The position numbers and the translations under genes are program-made. From contig NC_022571.1 of assembly GCF_000473995.1 (NCBI RefSeq), forward strand, positions 1,762,501 through 1,826,500: a stretch of 64,000 nucleotides of DNA. Direction: 5' to 3'. Origin of the DNA: Clostridium saccharobutylicum DSM 13864 (GTDB taxonomy: Bacteria; Bacillota; Clostridia; Clostridiales; Clostridiaceae). Under the pieces are notes generated by a model. The model was not told the DNA's origin. It did not search any database and was given only the letters and a program-made list of their open reading frames with translations. The first letter of the stretch is position 1, and the number at the start of each line of letters is the position of its first letter. Positions 15,490-24,832 of the stretch are shown here, in pieces.

Positions 15490-16989
15490 ATGGATACAAG
15501 AAAACCAATGCTAAAGATGGTTAATGTAAGTAAAAGTTTTCCTGGCGTTAAAGCCCTAGATAAAGTTAATATAACAGCTTATGGTGGAGAAGTTACAGCT
15601 CTTTTAGGTGAAAATGGAGCTGGAAAGTCTACATTGATGAAGATATTGAGTGGTGTATATCAAAAAGATGAAGGACAAATTTTTGTTCAAGGTGAAGAAG
15701 TGAAATTAAAGGGAATTAAAGATGCAGAGGAGCATGGAATAACAATAATTCATCAAGAGTTAAGCGTAATTCCTAATTTAACAATAGCTGAAAATATGTT
15801 TTTAGGAAATGAGAAGTATAGTAAGTTTTCTAGAAGAATTAATAAAAAGCTGCTAGTTGAAAGAAGCAGAATATTTTTAGAGCAAATTGGATCAAATTTA
15901 GATCCTAATATGCTAGTTCAAGATATTGATGTTGGGCAAAGACAAATGGTTGAAATAGCAAAAGCACTTACCAAAAATGCAGGAATTATAATAATGGATG
16001 AACCAACTACTGCACTTACAGAAGTCGAAACAAAGGAATTATTTAAAGTTATAAAAAATTTAGAGAAAAAAGGAATTGCAATTATTTATATATCTCATAG
16101 ATTAGAAGAAATTTTTGAAATTTGTGAGAGAGTTGAAGTTATAAGGGACGGAAAATATGTAGGTGAAGCGCTTGTAAAAGATATTGATAATGATAAGCTA
16201 ATTGCAATGATGGTAGGTAGAAAAATAGAAGACCAATTTCCTTATAGGAAAACTGAGATTGGTAAAGTCATACTCGATGTAAAGGATTTAAATTATAAAA
16301 ATAAAGTTAAAAATGTTAATTTACAAGTTAGAGCAGGCGAAATGGTAGGAATAGCTGGTCTTATGGGATCAGGAAGAACAGAGATGGCAAAAACAATTTT
16401 TGGTGAATTTAAAAAAACATCAGGAAGTATATCAATAGAAGGAAAAACATTAGAGATAAACAATTCTAGAGATGCTATGAATAATGGAATTTGTTATGTT
16501 TCAGAGGATAGGAAAAGTGAAGGCTGCATACTTGGAATGTCAGTTGGTGACAATATGACTTTATGCAATCTAGATTCATATGAAAGAAAGAATAAATCCT
16601 TAGATAAGAAAAAAGAAGTAAATGATATTAATGAATATATTAGAAAGATTAATATAAAGACACCTAGCAAAGATCAATTAATTAAAAATTTAAGTGGAGG
16701 AAATCAGCAAAAGGTTGTTTTAGCTAAATGGTTAATGTTATCTCCAAAAGTTTTAATTATAGATGAACCAACAAGAGGAATAGATGTAGGTGCTAAGAAG
16801 GAAATTTATGAATTGCTTAATGAATTAAAATCTATGGGAAAAGCAATAATTATGATTTCATCAGATTTGCCAGAATTGCTTGGAACAACCGATAGAATTC
16901 TTGTAATGAATGAAGGAAAGATTTCAGGAGAAGTTTCTAGAGAAGAAGCAACTCAAGAAAAGATTATGAAACTTGCAGTAGGAGTTTAA
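15490..16989 (+). CDS. rbsA: Ribose ABC transporter ATP-binding protein
   Basis: The 499-residue protein carries two ABC domains, as in RbsA. The first has Walker [10 protein letters not shown] (~residue 40), [14 protein letters not shown] in place of a classical signature, and MDEPTTAL. The second has the degenerate P-loop GLMGSGRTE, signature [15 protein letters not shown] and [11 protein letters not shown]. It powers ribose import with RbsC and RbsB at the inner face of the membrane. GGGAGGAG precedes the ATG. Confidence 0.96.
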   Translation: MDTRKPMLKMVNVSKSFPGVKALDKVNITAYGGEVTALLGENGAGKSTLMKILSGVYQKDEGQIFVQGEEVKLKGIKDAEEHGITIIHQELSVIPNLTIAENMFLGNEKYSKFSRRINKKLLVERSRIFLEQIGSNLDPNMLVQDIDVGQRQMVEIAKALTKNAGIIIMDEPTTALTEVETKELFKVIKNLEKKGIAIIYISHRLEEIFEICERVEVIRDGKYVGEALVKDIDNDKLIAMMVGRKIEDQFPYRKTEIGKVILDVKDLNYKNKVKNVNLQVRAGEMVGIAGLMGSGRTEMAKTIFGEFKKTSGSISIEGKTLEINNSRDAMNNGICYVSEDRKSEGCILGMSVGDNMTLCNLDSYERKNKSLDKKKEVNDINEYIRKINIKTPSKDQLIKNLSGGNQQKVVLAKWLMLSPKVLIIDEPTRGIDVGAKKEIYELLNELKSMGKAIIMISSDLPELLGTTDRILVMNEGKISGEVSREEATQEKIMKLAVGV

Positions 16990-17067
16990 TTATAGTAAAA
17001 GCAAACTACTATTATACTCATTATTATTTTATTTCAAATTGTAAATAAGAATGTAGGGGGATTTCAA

Positions 17068-18003
17068 ATGAACGAAAATGTAAAATCAAATTTAAAGAAA
17101 TATAGATCACTTATAGGATTATTTTTGTTATGTGTGATAATAGCAATTGCAACTCCAAGATTTTTAACACTTTCAAATATAACTAATGTTTTAACACAAA
17201 TTGCAGTAAATGCGATAATTGCAGTAGGAATGAGTTTTGTTATATTGACAGGGGGAATAGATTTATCAGTTGGATCGACAGTAGCATTAAGTGGTGCAGT
17301 AGCAGCTTCAGTAGTATTATCTACAGGAAGTATTCCACTTGCAATTATAGCAGCAATAATTGTAGGGGCAGTTATTGGTTTGATTAATGGTGTTTTAGTT
17401 TCTAAAGGAAAATTGCAAGCATTTATAGCAACCTTAGCAACAATGACAATATTCAGAGGTGAAACACTTGTATTTACACAAGGTAATCCAATTTCAAAAT
17501 TACCAGAAAGTTTTATGGTTTTAGGAAATGGATCTTTAGGATTTTTACCAGTTCCAATTTTAATAACAATAATAGTTGCAGTAATAGCAATATATGCTTT
17601 GTCTCAAACAAAACTAGGAAGATATATATATGCAGTTGGAGGTAATGAAGATTCATCAAGGCTTTCAGGAATTAATACGAATAAAATAAAAACATTAGTA
17701 TACATGGTAGCAGGGATTGCGTCAGCAATTGGAGGAATTATATTAACAAGTAGAATTGGATCAGCTTCACCTAACGCAGGAACAGGATATGAACTAGATG
17801 CAATAGCAGCAGTTGTTATTGGTGGTACAAGTCTTTCAGGTGGAGAAGGTAAAATATCAGGAACAATAATAGGTGCATTAATTATTGGTGTAATTAGCAA
17901 TGGACTAAATTTAATGAATGTATCCCCTTTCTATCAATCAATTGTAAAGGGTTTAGTAATATTAATAGCTGTTCTATTAGATAAGAAACAAAAAAATAAC
18001 TAG
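17068..18003 (+). CDS. rbsC: Ribose ABC transporter permease
   Basis: A 311-residue multi-helix membrane protein, the RbsC size. It has the family segments GMSFVILTGGIDLSVGS, INGVLVSKGKLQAFIATLATM and the cytoplasmic-loop motif AVGGNEDSSRLSGIN that contacts the ATPase. A further GGTSLSGGEGKISGT motif is present. It forms the ribose channel as a dimer. Located between rbsA (78 bp upstream) and rbsB (18 bp downstream). Confidence 0.95.
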   Translation: MNENVKSNLKKYRSLIGLFLLCVIIAIATPRFLTLSNITNVLTQIAVNAIIAVGMSFVILTGGIDLSVGSTVALSGAVAASVVLSTGSIPLAIIAAIIVGAVIGLINGVLVSKGKLQAFIATLATMTIFRGETLVFTQGNPISKLPESFMVLGNGSLGFLPVPILITIIVAVIAIYALSQTKLGRYIYAVGGNEDSSRLSGINTNKIKTLVYMVAGIASAIGGIILTSRIGSASPNAGTGYELDAIAAVVIGGTSLSGGEGKISGTIIGALIIGVISNGLNLMNVSPFYQSIVKGLVILIAVLLDKKQKNN

Positions 18004-18021
18004 TCCATAGGAGGGATAAAC

Positions 18022-18948
18022 ATGAAAAGAAAGAGTTTAAAAGCTCTAGCATTATCTATGTTTTGTATATTAGTAATGTGTTTGTTTTCAGGATGTTCAA
18101 GTAGAAATGATAAAAAGACAATAGGATTAGTTTTATCTACTTTAGATAATCCATTCTTTGTTTCAATTAAAAATGGTGCAGAAACTAGGGCAAAGGAGTT
18201 AGGATATAATTTAATTGTTTTAAATTCTGAAAATGATCCAGCTAAAGAAAGATCTAATGTAGAGGATTTGATTCAAGTTGGTGTTGTTGCATTATTAATT
18301 AATCCAACAGATAGTGATGCTGTATCCTCATCAATAAAAGTTGCAAATCAAAAGAATGTTCCAGTAGTAACTTTGGATAGAAAAGCTAATGAAGGAAAGG
18401 TTGCAGCTCATATTGCATCAGATAATGTAGCAGGTGGAGCTTCAGCAGCGGAATTTGCATTAAGTAAATTAAAAGATAAGGATAAAATAAAAGTTGTAGA
18501 GTTACAAGGAACACCAGGTGCATCAGCAACAAGAGATAGAGGTAAAGGTTTTGACGAAGATATCACAAAAGACAGCAGGGTTGCTATAGTATCAAGTCAA
18601 TCAGCAGATTTTGATAGAGAAAAAGGTCTTAAAGTTATGGAAAATATCATACAAGCGGTACCAGACTTTGATGTTGTATTTTCACAAAATGATGAGATGG
18701 CACTAGGAGCAGCAAAGGCATTAAAAACAGCTAAGAAAGATGTTGTAGTAATAGGATTTGATGGTAATCTAGATGCGGAAGATGCAATACTTGGAGGAAC
18801 TATGACAGCAACAGTAGCTCAACAGCCAGAGGAAATCGGAGCTATTGGAGTTGATATATCAAAGAAAATAGATAATGGTGAAAAAATAGATAAAGATATA
18901 GCAGCTTCAACTAAAATTCTTACCAAAGATGATTTAAAGAACAATTAG
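18022..18948 (+). CDS. rbsB: Ribose-binding lipoprotein
   Basis: 308 residues with a signal peptide ending in a lipobox FSGC (Cys25), so it is anchored to the outer membrane face. The mature part is a periplasmic-binding-protein fold: IGLVLSTLDNPFF, NPTDSDAV, DRKANEG, QGTPGASATRDRG and FSQNDEMALGA, all typical RbsB sugar contacts. GGAGGG lies before the ATG. The TAG stop coincides with the TTAGGCAC end of a family A element, so the C-terminus may have been set by an insertion. Confidence 0.95.
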   Translation: MKRKSLKALALSMFCILVMCLFSGCSSRNDKKTIGLVLSTLDNPFFVSIKNGAETRAKELGYNLIVLNSENDPAKERSNVEDLIQVGVVALLINPTDSDAVSSSIKVANQKNVPVVTLDRKANEGKVAAHIASDNVAGGASAAEFALSKLKDKDKIKVVELQGTPGASATRDRGKGFDEDITKDSRVAIVSSQSADFDREKGLKVMENIIQAVPDFDVVFSQNDEMALGAAKALKTAKKDVVVIGFDGNLDAEDAILGGTMTATVAQQPEEIGAIGVDISKKIDNGEKIDKDIAASTKILTKDDLKNN

Positions 18949-19105
18949 GCACATGAAAATAAATGATAGAGCAGTATGTTTTTATATTTTGTGATATGTT
19001 GGGTTGTTAATTTCGCATAATAGCTTACTATGGACAAAACTTATCTCGCTGTCTGACACAAAATGCACGTCGAATCTTTGGAATATTATTTTCTTTAATG
19101 TCTAT
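18945..19105. repeat. Degenerate family A element (A5)
   Basis: Left end TTAGGCACATGAAAATAAAT is well kept and overlaps the rbsB stop. The right end (ATTATTTTCTTTAATGTCTA) is decayed. The interior is diverged. Confidence 0.6.
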
Positions 19106-19189
19106 AAAGTAAGATAATAGCAGTATATGTTATAATATATTAAAGTATTTTTACAGTAATTAATGAAGAACAAATATAGAGGTGTAATA

Positions 19190-20200
19190 ATGAGAAGTGT
19201 AACTATGAGTGATATTGCACAGGAAGCAAAGGTTTCCAAAACAACAGTATCTAAAGTTCTTAATAATAGAGAAATAAATGTTAGTGATTCCACAAGACAA
19301 AATATATTGAATATTGCTAAAAGACTTAATTATATTCCAAATGGAGTAGCAAGGAGTTTAACAACAAGAAGAACTAATACCATAGGAATAATACTACCTG
19401 ATATTGAAAATCCTTTTTTTGCAGCTATGGCTAAAACAATTGAAGAAATGGCTGAGAACAGAGGATATAATGTTATTTTATGCAATTCATACAATAACGA
19501 AGAAAAGGAAGATAAATATATAAGACTCTTAATAAGTAAATTAGTTGATGGAGTAATTTATGGATCAGGTGGAAACAGCAAAGAAAGCTTAAATGTATTA
19601 AGAAGCAATAAAGTGCCTTTTGTTGTTGTTGATAGATATATAGATAGCACTTATAAATATAGTGGAGTATTTTCAAAAAACATTGAAGGTGTGAAAAGGG
19701 GCGTTAGATATCTTTATGATTTAAATCATAGAAACATTGCTTTTGTTGGTGGAAGCTGCAAAGTAAAATTAGCTAAAATGAGAAATGAAAGCTATGTAGA
19801 AATTAGTAAAGAATTAGGTGTATATAATAAAGATTTAATGGTAGAAGCTGACTTTTCAATTGAAGGTGGAATGAGAGCTACTGAAAATTTATTATCTATA
19901 ACTAAAGATATTGATGCTATATTTTACAGCAGTGATGTAATGGCACTTGGTGGAATGAAATATTTAATACGACATGGATATAAAATTCCAGATGATATAT
20001 CAGTATTAGGATTTGATAATATAAATATATCAGCTTTATTTGAACCAGAGCTTACAACTGTAGCACAACCTATATACGAAATAGGAAAAACTTCTTGTGA
20101 ACTTCTAATAGATATAATTGAAAAGAATTGCGAAGATAGAATAATTGAATTAGATACTAATCTAATTCAAAGAAACAGTGTTAAAATGAAAACAGAATAA
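19190..20200 (+). CDS. rbsR: LacI-family ribose operon repressor
   Basis: I choose the ATG at 19190 (AGAGGTG 6 bp upstream), giving 336 residues. The N-terminal LacI helix-turn-helix is clear: SDIAQEAKVSKTTVSKVLNN, with hinge helix NGVARSLTTRRT. The sugar-binding core follows (GIILPDIENPFFA...DVMALGG...GFDNINISALFEP). It should bind the operator at 13681-13694 and release it on ribose. It lies downstream of rbsB with its own gap, an arrangement allowing separate expression. Confidence 0.92.
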   Translation: MRSVTMSDIAQEAKVSKTTVSKVLNNREINVSDSTRQNILNIAKRLNYIPNGVARSLTTRRTNTIGIILPDIENPFFAAMAKTIEEMAENRGYNVILCNSYNNEEKEDKYIRLLISKLVDGVIYGSGGNSKESLNVLRSNKVPFVVVDRYIDSTYKYSGVFSKNIEGVKRGVRYLYDLNHRNIAFVGGSCKVKLAKMRNESYVEISKELGVYNKDLMVEADFSIEGGMRATENLLSITKDIDAIFYSSDVMALGGMKYLIRHGYKIPDDISVLGFDNINISALFEPELTTVAQPIYEIGKTSCELLIDIIEKNCEDRIIELDTNLIQRNSVKMKTE

Positions 20201-20218
20201 TAAATAAATTGCAACTTG

Positions 20219-20433
20219 AAGTTATGTGATGACTAACCGAAATAAGGGTAATTCTTTTGTTCCATTGCTAGATAATCTTACTGTGGATTTCTATCAGCAG
20301 AAGTTGTACCCATTCCAGCATGCTCCTTAAGCAAGTTAAGGACATGCTAAAATGGAACAACTTCTACTGAAGAAATACCTACAGCCATATTATCAATGCA
20401 ATGCTACACAAAAGAATTACCCTTATTTCTAGT
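20219..20433. repeat. Family B element, long form (B2)
   Basis: Left GTTATGTGATGACTAACCG and arm AAGGGTAATTCTTTTGT; right arm ACAAAAGAATTACCCTT followed by ATTTCTAGT. The inside has AGAAGTTGTACCCATTCC and TGGAACAACTTCTACTG as a second inverted pair. Its right part is duplicated downstream. Confidence 0.75.
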
Positions 20434-20910
20434 ATTGAATATGTATCAAACTATAAAATTTATTTATTAGATAAATATTTTTACGAATTTATTGAATGTT
20501 TAAGTAGGAATTTTCACTAGAAACCAAAAATATTTTTATTTAGAAGTACTATTAAACATCACAATTTATTTTTTAATGATTATTTCAAAAAAGTATTTCA
20601 TTTCTAGTATAGATACCATTTTAGCATGTTACCATTATTCAGTGTGGCAGAGTAAAGTGGAACAACTTCTGTTGAAGAAATGCCTATAGCCAGATTATCA
20701 ATGTAATGCTACACAAAAGAATTTCCATTATTTCGAGTATTGAATATGTTTCAAACTATAAAATTTATTTATTAGATAAGTATTTTTACGAATTTATTGA
20801 ATGTTTAAGTAGGAATTTTCTCTAGAAACCAGAAATGTTTTTATTTAGAAGTACTATTGAACTTCACAATTTATTTTTTTATGATTGTTTCAAAAAATGT
20901 ATTTGATTTT
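20348..20910 (+). repeat. Tandem direct duplication of ~255 bp, 305-bp offset
   Basis: The segment from about 20348 to 20604 (starting at ATGGAACAACTTCT inside B2) is repeated at about 20653-20910, with many point differences. Offsets measured at ATGCTACACAAAAG (20401 and 20706) and at AGAAACC (20519 and 20824) both equal 305 bp. The copies carry no gene. This fills the 800-bp gap between rbsR and ymaF. Confidence 0.85.
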
Positions 20911-21000
20911 TTTAATGTTGAATAGAGTATATATTAATTCACTATTAAAAAGGCAATGAATATAATATATGGTATTTAAAATTATTTGGAGGCATTTTGA

Positions 21001-21396
21001 ATGGAAAATAATTATAATAATTACGGTGATTATTATGATCAAAATCAAAAACAAGCATATGAAAGAAAAAGCCATAATCATGAATTTCAATCAATGACAG
21101 ATTATGAAAAAGATAATGAAGGAATGGAACATACGCATCATATTGCTGGTATAACTGGTCCTTCAATTAGATATGAGCAATCTCATATTCATAGGGTGCG
21201 TGCATATGTAGATACATCAGGTGATCATTATCATGAAATAAGTGACACTACTGGTCCAGCTCTTTATTTAAATGATAAGAAACATGTTCATTTAATAAGG
21301 GGAACAACAAGCTATGATGATGGACATACTCATGATTATTATTTTATTACTCTAGTAGAAGATCCAGCTAATATACCAGAAGAGAGTAAGTATTAA
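21001..21396 (+). CDS. ymaF: YmaF family protein
   Basis: 131 residues, soluble, with the His-rich repeat pattern of YmaF: HTHHIAGITGPSI, HIHRVRAYVDTSGDHYHEISDTTGPAL, HVHLIRG and GHTHDYYF. The spaced HxH pairs suggest metal binding. The function is not established in the family. GGAGG lies 9 bp before the ATG. It is monocistronic and ends in a strong terminator. Confidence 0.85.
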   Translation: MENNYNNYGDYYDQNQKQAYERKSHNHEFQSMTDYEKDNEGMEHTHHIAGITGPSIRYEQSHIHRVRAYVDTSGDHYHEISDTTGPALYLNDKKHVHLIRGTTSYDDGHTHDYYFITLVEDPANIPEESKY

Positions 21397-21497
21397 AGAA
21401 GTTTTTAGGGGATGGCTCTTTTGGAAATGATTAAAAGGATATTGAATTCTAAGTATTAGTTTTTTATTTGTATATAGATTTAGAAGAATAAGTTAAG

Positions 21498-21537
21498 GGC
21501 AATAAACATTAATTGAAAATGTTTGTTGTCTTTTTTT
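21498..21537 (+). terminator. Terminator after ymaF
   Basis: GGCAATAAACATT pairs with AATGTTTGTTGTC (one G-T pair), followed by TTTTTTT. Confidence 0.9.
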
Positions 21538-21731
21538 GAGTAATTTATAGGAGTGGTTTTCTATATTAATCTGTGTTATTTTTTAGTAAAGATATATTAT
21601 CAAATAAAATCATTTAATGGTATAATGAGGGAAATAATGAAGAAATGTGATATGATTGGAATAGATTATTTATGGAGATGATTGTAATAATCATTATGTC
21701 TATAATCGGCAGTTTGAATTGATAGTTTTCA

Positions 21732-22901
21732 ATGATTAGAATAGAAATATTTTATTATATATATAATTATTTAGAAAACAAAAAGCAGGAATATGGGGAA
21801 GATAATGTAAATCATTTTATTGATCTATATGATAATATAACAAATAGTAGATTAAAAATTATTTTTGCTAAAATGCATTTTGAAATAAATTCTTTATTTA
21901 AGTATCTGAATCAAAGATTAGGGACATCTCATTATACGGCTGCTGAAAGTAGAGAACTTATTAAATGGATTGATGAAATATATGAAATTCAAAGTAATTT
22001 AAAAAGAACAGATTTAGAATTTTCTATAAATTCATATTACCAGGATATTTTTACGAAGTGTAATGAGTTTTTATGCGAATCAGGAGGAAGTCCAATACCA
22101 TCAGAGTTTAAGAAAGTAACATTAATTTTGATAGAACCAATTTTTATAATTCCAAATACGACTAAAGTTATAACAGGAAAAGTCACAGCTTTGTATCCAA
22201 TCACATTAATAGGCAAAGGATCATATGGACAAGTGTTTAAATATAAAGATGATTATTATAATAAATACTTCGTTATTAAGCGTGCAAGTAGCAATTTAAC
22301 TGAAAAAGAGTATCAAAGATTTAAGATAGAATACGAGGAAATGAAAAAGCTTAATTCACCGTATGTAGTTGAGGTATATAGATTTGATGATGATAAACGT
22401 GAATATATAATGGAATACGTTGATGAGACATTATATAAATATGTAAGCACAAATAATAACAAGTTAACTAAAGGTGAACGAAAAAATATTGTTTTGCAAA
22501 TATTGAAGGCATTTGAATATATTCACAATCAAAACTTATTACATAGAGATATCAGTTTAACAAATATTTTAATAAAGAAGTATGAGAATTTAAATGTAGT
22601 TAAAATATCAGATTTTGGACTAGTCAAAACACAAAATAGCAATCTAACAAGTATTAATACGGAATTAAAGGGATCATTAAATGATCCGGATTTGGATGTT
22701 TACGGATTTAAAAATTATGGTGCAACTCATGAAACCTATGCATTAACAAGAGTAATATATTTTGTTATGACAGGAAGAGTAAAGGCTGAAAAATTTAATA
22801 ATATGGCTATGAAAGAATTTGTATTAAAAGGCCTTGATAAAGATTTAAATAATAGATATCAGAGTATTTATGAATTAAAGGTAGCATTCATGAAGCTATA
22901 A
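21732..22901 (+). CDS. Eukaryotic-like Ser/Thr protein kinase with novel N-terminal domain
   Basis: The 389-residue protein has an unrecognised, mostly helical N-terminal part (~1-150) and a kinase domain (~155-389). Kinase motifs: glycine loop GKGSYGQV at 161, VIK lysine, catalytic loop HRDISLTN at 271-278 and DFG at 294. HRDISLTN has Ser where Ser/Thr kinases usually have Lys (HRDLKPEN). The tail has ALTRVIYFVMTGR, like the F-helix region. No transmembrane helix is present, unlike PASTA kinases. The ATG has no clear Shine-Dalgarno sequence. It starts a cluster with a HEPN-like zinc protein and a Thr-hydrolase, so a role in a conflict or stress system is plausible but unproven. Confidence 0.85.
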   Translation: MIRIEIFYYIYNYLENKKQEYGEDNVNHFIDLYDNITNSRLKIIFAKMHFEINSLFKYLNQRLGTSHYTAAESRELIKWIDEIYEIQSNLKRTDLEFSINSYYQDIFTKCNEFLCESGGSPIPSEFKKVTLILIEPIFIIPNTTKVITGKVTALYPITLIGKGSYGQVFKYKDDYYNKYFVIKRASSNLTEKEYQRFKIEYEEMKKLNSPYVVEVYRFDDDKREYIMEYVDETLYKYVSTNNNKLTKGERKNIVLQILKAFEYIHNQNLLHRDISLTNILIKKYENLNVVKISDFGLVKTQNSNLTSINTELKGSLNDPDLDVYGFKNYGATHETYALTRVIYFVMTGRVKAEKFNNMAMKEFVLKGLDKDLNNRYQSIYELKVAFMKL

Positions 22902-22984
22902 GAATAATATTTGGAAATGTATTTATTTATATGTTATATGTACCTAAAAAGTGTAGATATTCTAATAATAGAAGGAGAGAGAAA

Positions 22985-24763
22985 ATGATAAAATTTTCAT
23001 TTATTAATGTAAAAGATATTTCAAAAATTTATAAAGAAAAATATAGCAGTAATAATTTTTTAGGAGAAGAGACTAGAGTTACGACTGAAGAGTATGTTGC
23101 TGTTTCATATTATGATAGCATAATTAATGATTTAATTAGTACGGGAATAATTACAAAGTATAAGTATAAGGGTTGCTTAGAAAGGATTGCTAATGAAGCA
23201 TATGAGGTTGTAATTCGAGACAACTTGTATAACATGTTTTTTACAGTTGATTCATTCGAACATTGTAATCAATTAACAGTAACAATTGATTATAATGAAA
23301 TGTATAATCTAGAAAATAATTTAGAAAAATTAAAATTTGGACTAAAAAGTCTATTAATAAAAGATTGGAATAGATGCATTTGGTTAATAGATGAGCAATC
23401 TGAAGCACTTGCATCTCAATTATACAATAAAATATATTTTGTTGAAAACTTGATTAGGGAACTTGTTAATAATGTTTTGATAAAAGTATTAGGAGTAGAT
23501 TGGATTCATATGCCAGAATTTCATAAAGTGAATAAACAATATAAATTAAGATCTTTAGATTTTAAAAGAACAGTAGATAATTTTAAAAATGTTGATGATT
23601 CATTAATATCAATAACTACAGATACTTTATTTGAGATAATGAAAACTATAATCTATGACCAGAATGTAGAGTTAAATGAACTAATACAAAAGAAAAGTGA
23701 TATTAAGCTAAAATTATTTGATAATGATAAAAATGGATCTGTTCTACAGATTTTGAGGGAGTTATATAATAAAAAGTATAATCTTTGGGAAGATTTTTTT
23801 AAAAATCTTTTTCCTAGTGATGTTGAGACTATAATTACTGATTTCATAAAAAATAGAAATCATATAGCACATAATAAATTAGTAGATTTTTATGCAAGCA
23901 AAAAAATTGAGGACAATATAACAAGAATGCGTGAAATTATAGAAAGTGCGATAACTAAAACTAATGATATTGAAATGTCAAAGGAATATTTAGAGACGTT
24001 AGGAACTATTGATGAACAGGAAAGAGATGAAAATGAATTTATTTTATCATTAAAGAAATCAGATACAGGGGTTGATATAAGAACAGAAAAGGAAATATTT
24101 GAATACTTAGGAGATGTATTAGAAAAATTTTATTCAATTATACATGATAAATTTTACTTTAGTGCAGAGGTACTATTAACTGAGTTTATAAATATAAAAG
24201 TACAAGATAAAGAAGTTGAAGTATTTAAAATTTGTAATAATGTCAATAAAGAAGATACACTTTGTGTTTATGGAAAGATTGATATAACAGAAGGAGAAGG
24301 TGAAACAAGCAAATTGCTTATAAATATTAAATGTAAAGATAATATTTTTATGAAAGCTGAAATTGAATATACAAATGGAGAAGTTATCTATGATGCAGAA
24401 CAATCTTGTTATATGCCAGAAAGGGATTCTATGATTAACATTGAAGTGTTAGATGATTTGAGTGCAAATTTAATTGAGTATGTTGAAAATGAAATGAATA
24501 CTTTAAAAAAAGAGATTGATGATTCAAGATATTCAATTTTAAAAGATGGCGGAAACTTACCAGTTGCGGATTTGGCTTGTTGGAATTGTGGTTGCGAATA
24601 TATTAGTATAGATGACGATGTATATCCATATGGAAAATGCATTAACTGTGGTGAGGATAATAATTTAAAAGAGTGCGGTATATGTGGAGAGTTATATAAT
24701 GAAAGTGAAGATGGTGATGATTTTTTCTGCGGTTATTGTAAGCAGAAGATAGACGAAGATTAA
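22985..24763 (+). CDS. Large protein with HEPN-like motif and C-terminal zinc ribbons
   Basis: The start is the ATG at 22985, 7 bp after GAAGGAGA. The 592-residue product is not a family I can name. Residues ~285-300 contain KNRNHIAHNK, which has the R-x4-H pattern of HEPN RNases (Arg291, His296) in a helical context. The C-terminal ~60 residues hold four pairs of Cys (CWNCGC, CINCG, CGICG, CGYC), two likely zinc ribbons. The middle is acidic and coiled-coil-like. Its position between a kinase and a proteasome-like hydrolase suggests one functional unit. Confidence 0.7.
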   Translation: MIKFSFINVKDISKIYKEKYSSNNFLGEETRVTTEEYVAVSYYDSIINDLISTGIITKYKYKGCLERIANEAYEVVIRDNLYNMFFTVDSFEHCNQLTVTIDYNEMYNLENNLEKLKFGLKSLLIKDWNRCIWLIDEQSEALASQLYNKIYFVENLIRELVNNVLIKVLGVDWIHMPEFHKVNKQYKLRSLDFKRTVDNFKNVDDSLISITTDTLFEIMKTIIYDQNVELNELIQKKSDIKLKLFDNDKNGSVLQILRELYNKKYNLWEDFFKNLFPSDVETIITDFIKNRNHIAHNKLVDFYASKKIEDNITRMREIIESAITKTNDIEMSKEYLETLGTIDEQERDENEFILSLKKSDTGVDIRTEKEIFEYLGDVLEKFYSIIHDKFYFSAEVLLTEFINIKVQDKEVEVFKICNNVNKEDTLCVYGKIDITEGEGETSKLLINIKCKDNIFMKAEIEYTNGEVIYDAEQSCYMPERDSMINIEVLDDLSANLIEYVENEMNTLKKEIDDSRYSILKDGGNLPVADLACWNCGCEYISIDDDVYPYGKCINCGEDNNLKECGICGELYNESEDGDDFFCGYCKQKIDED

Positions 24764-24832
24764 TATCATACAATATAGAATTACATATAATGTGAATGGG
24801 GAATATTGATTTATAAATATGGGGAGCAATAT

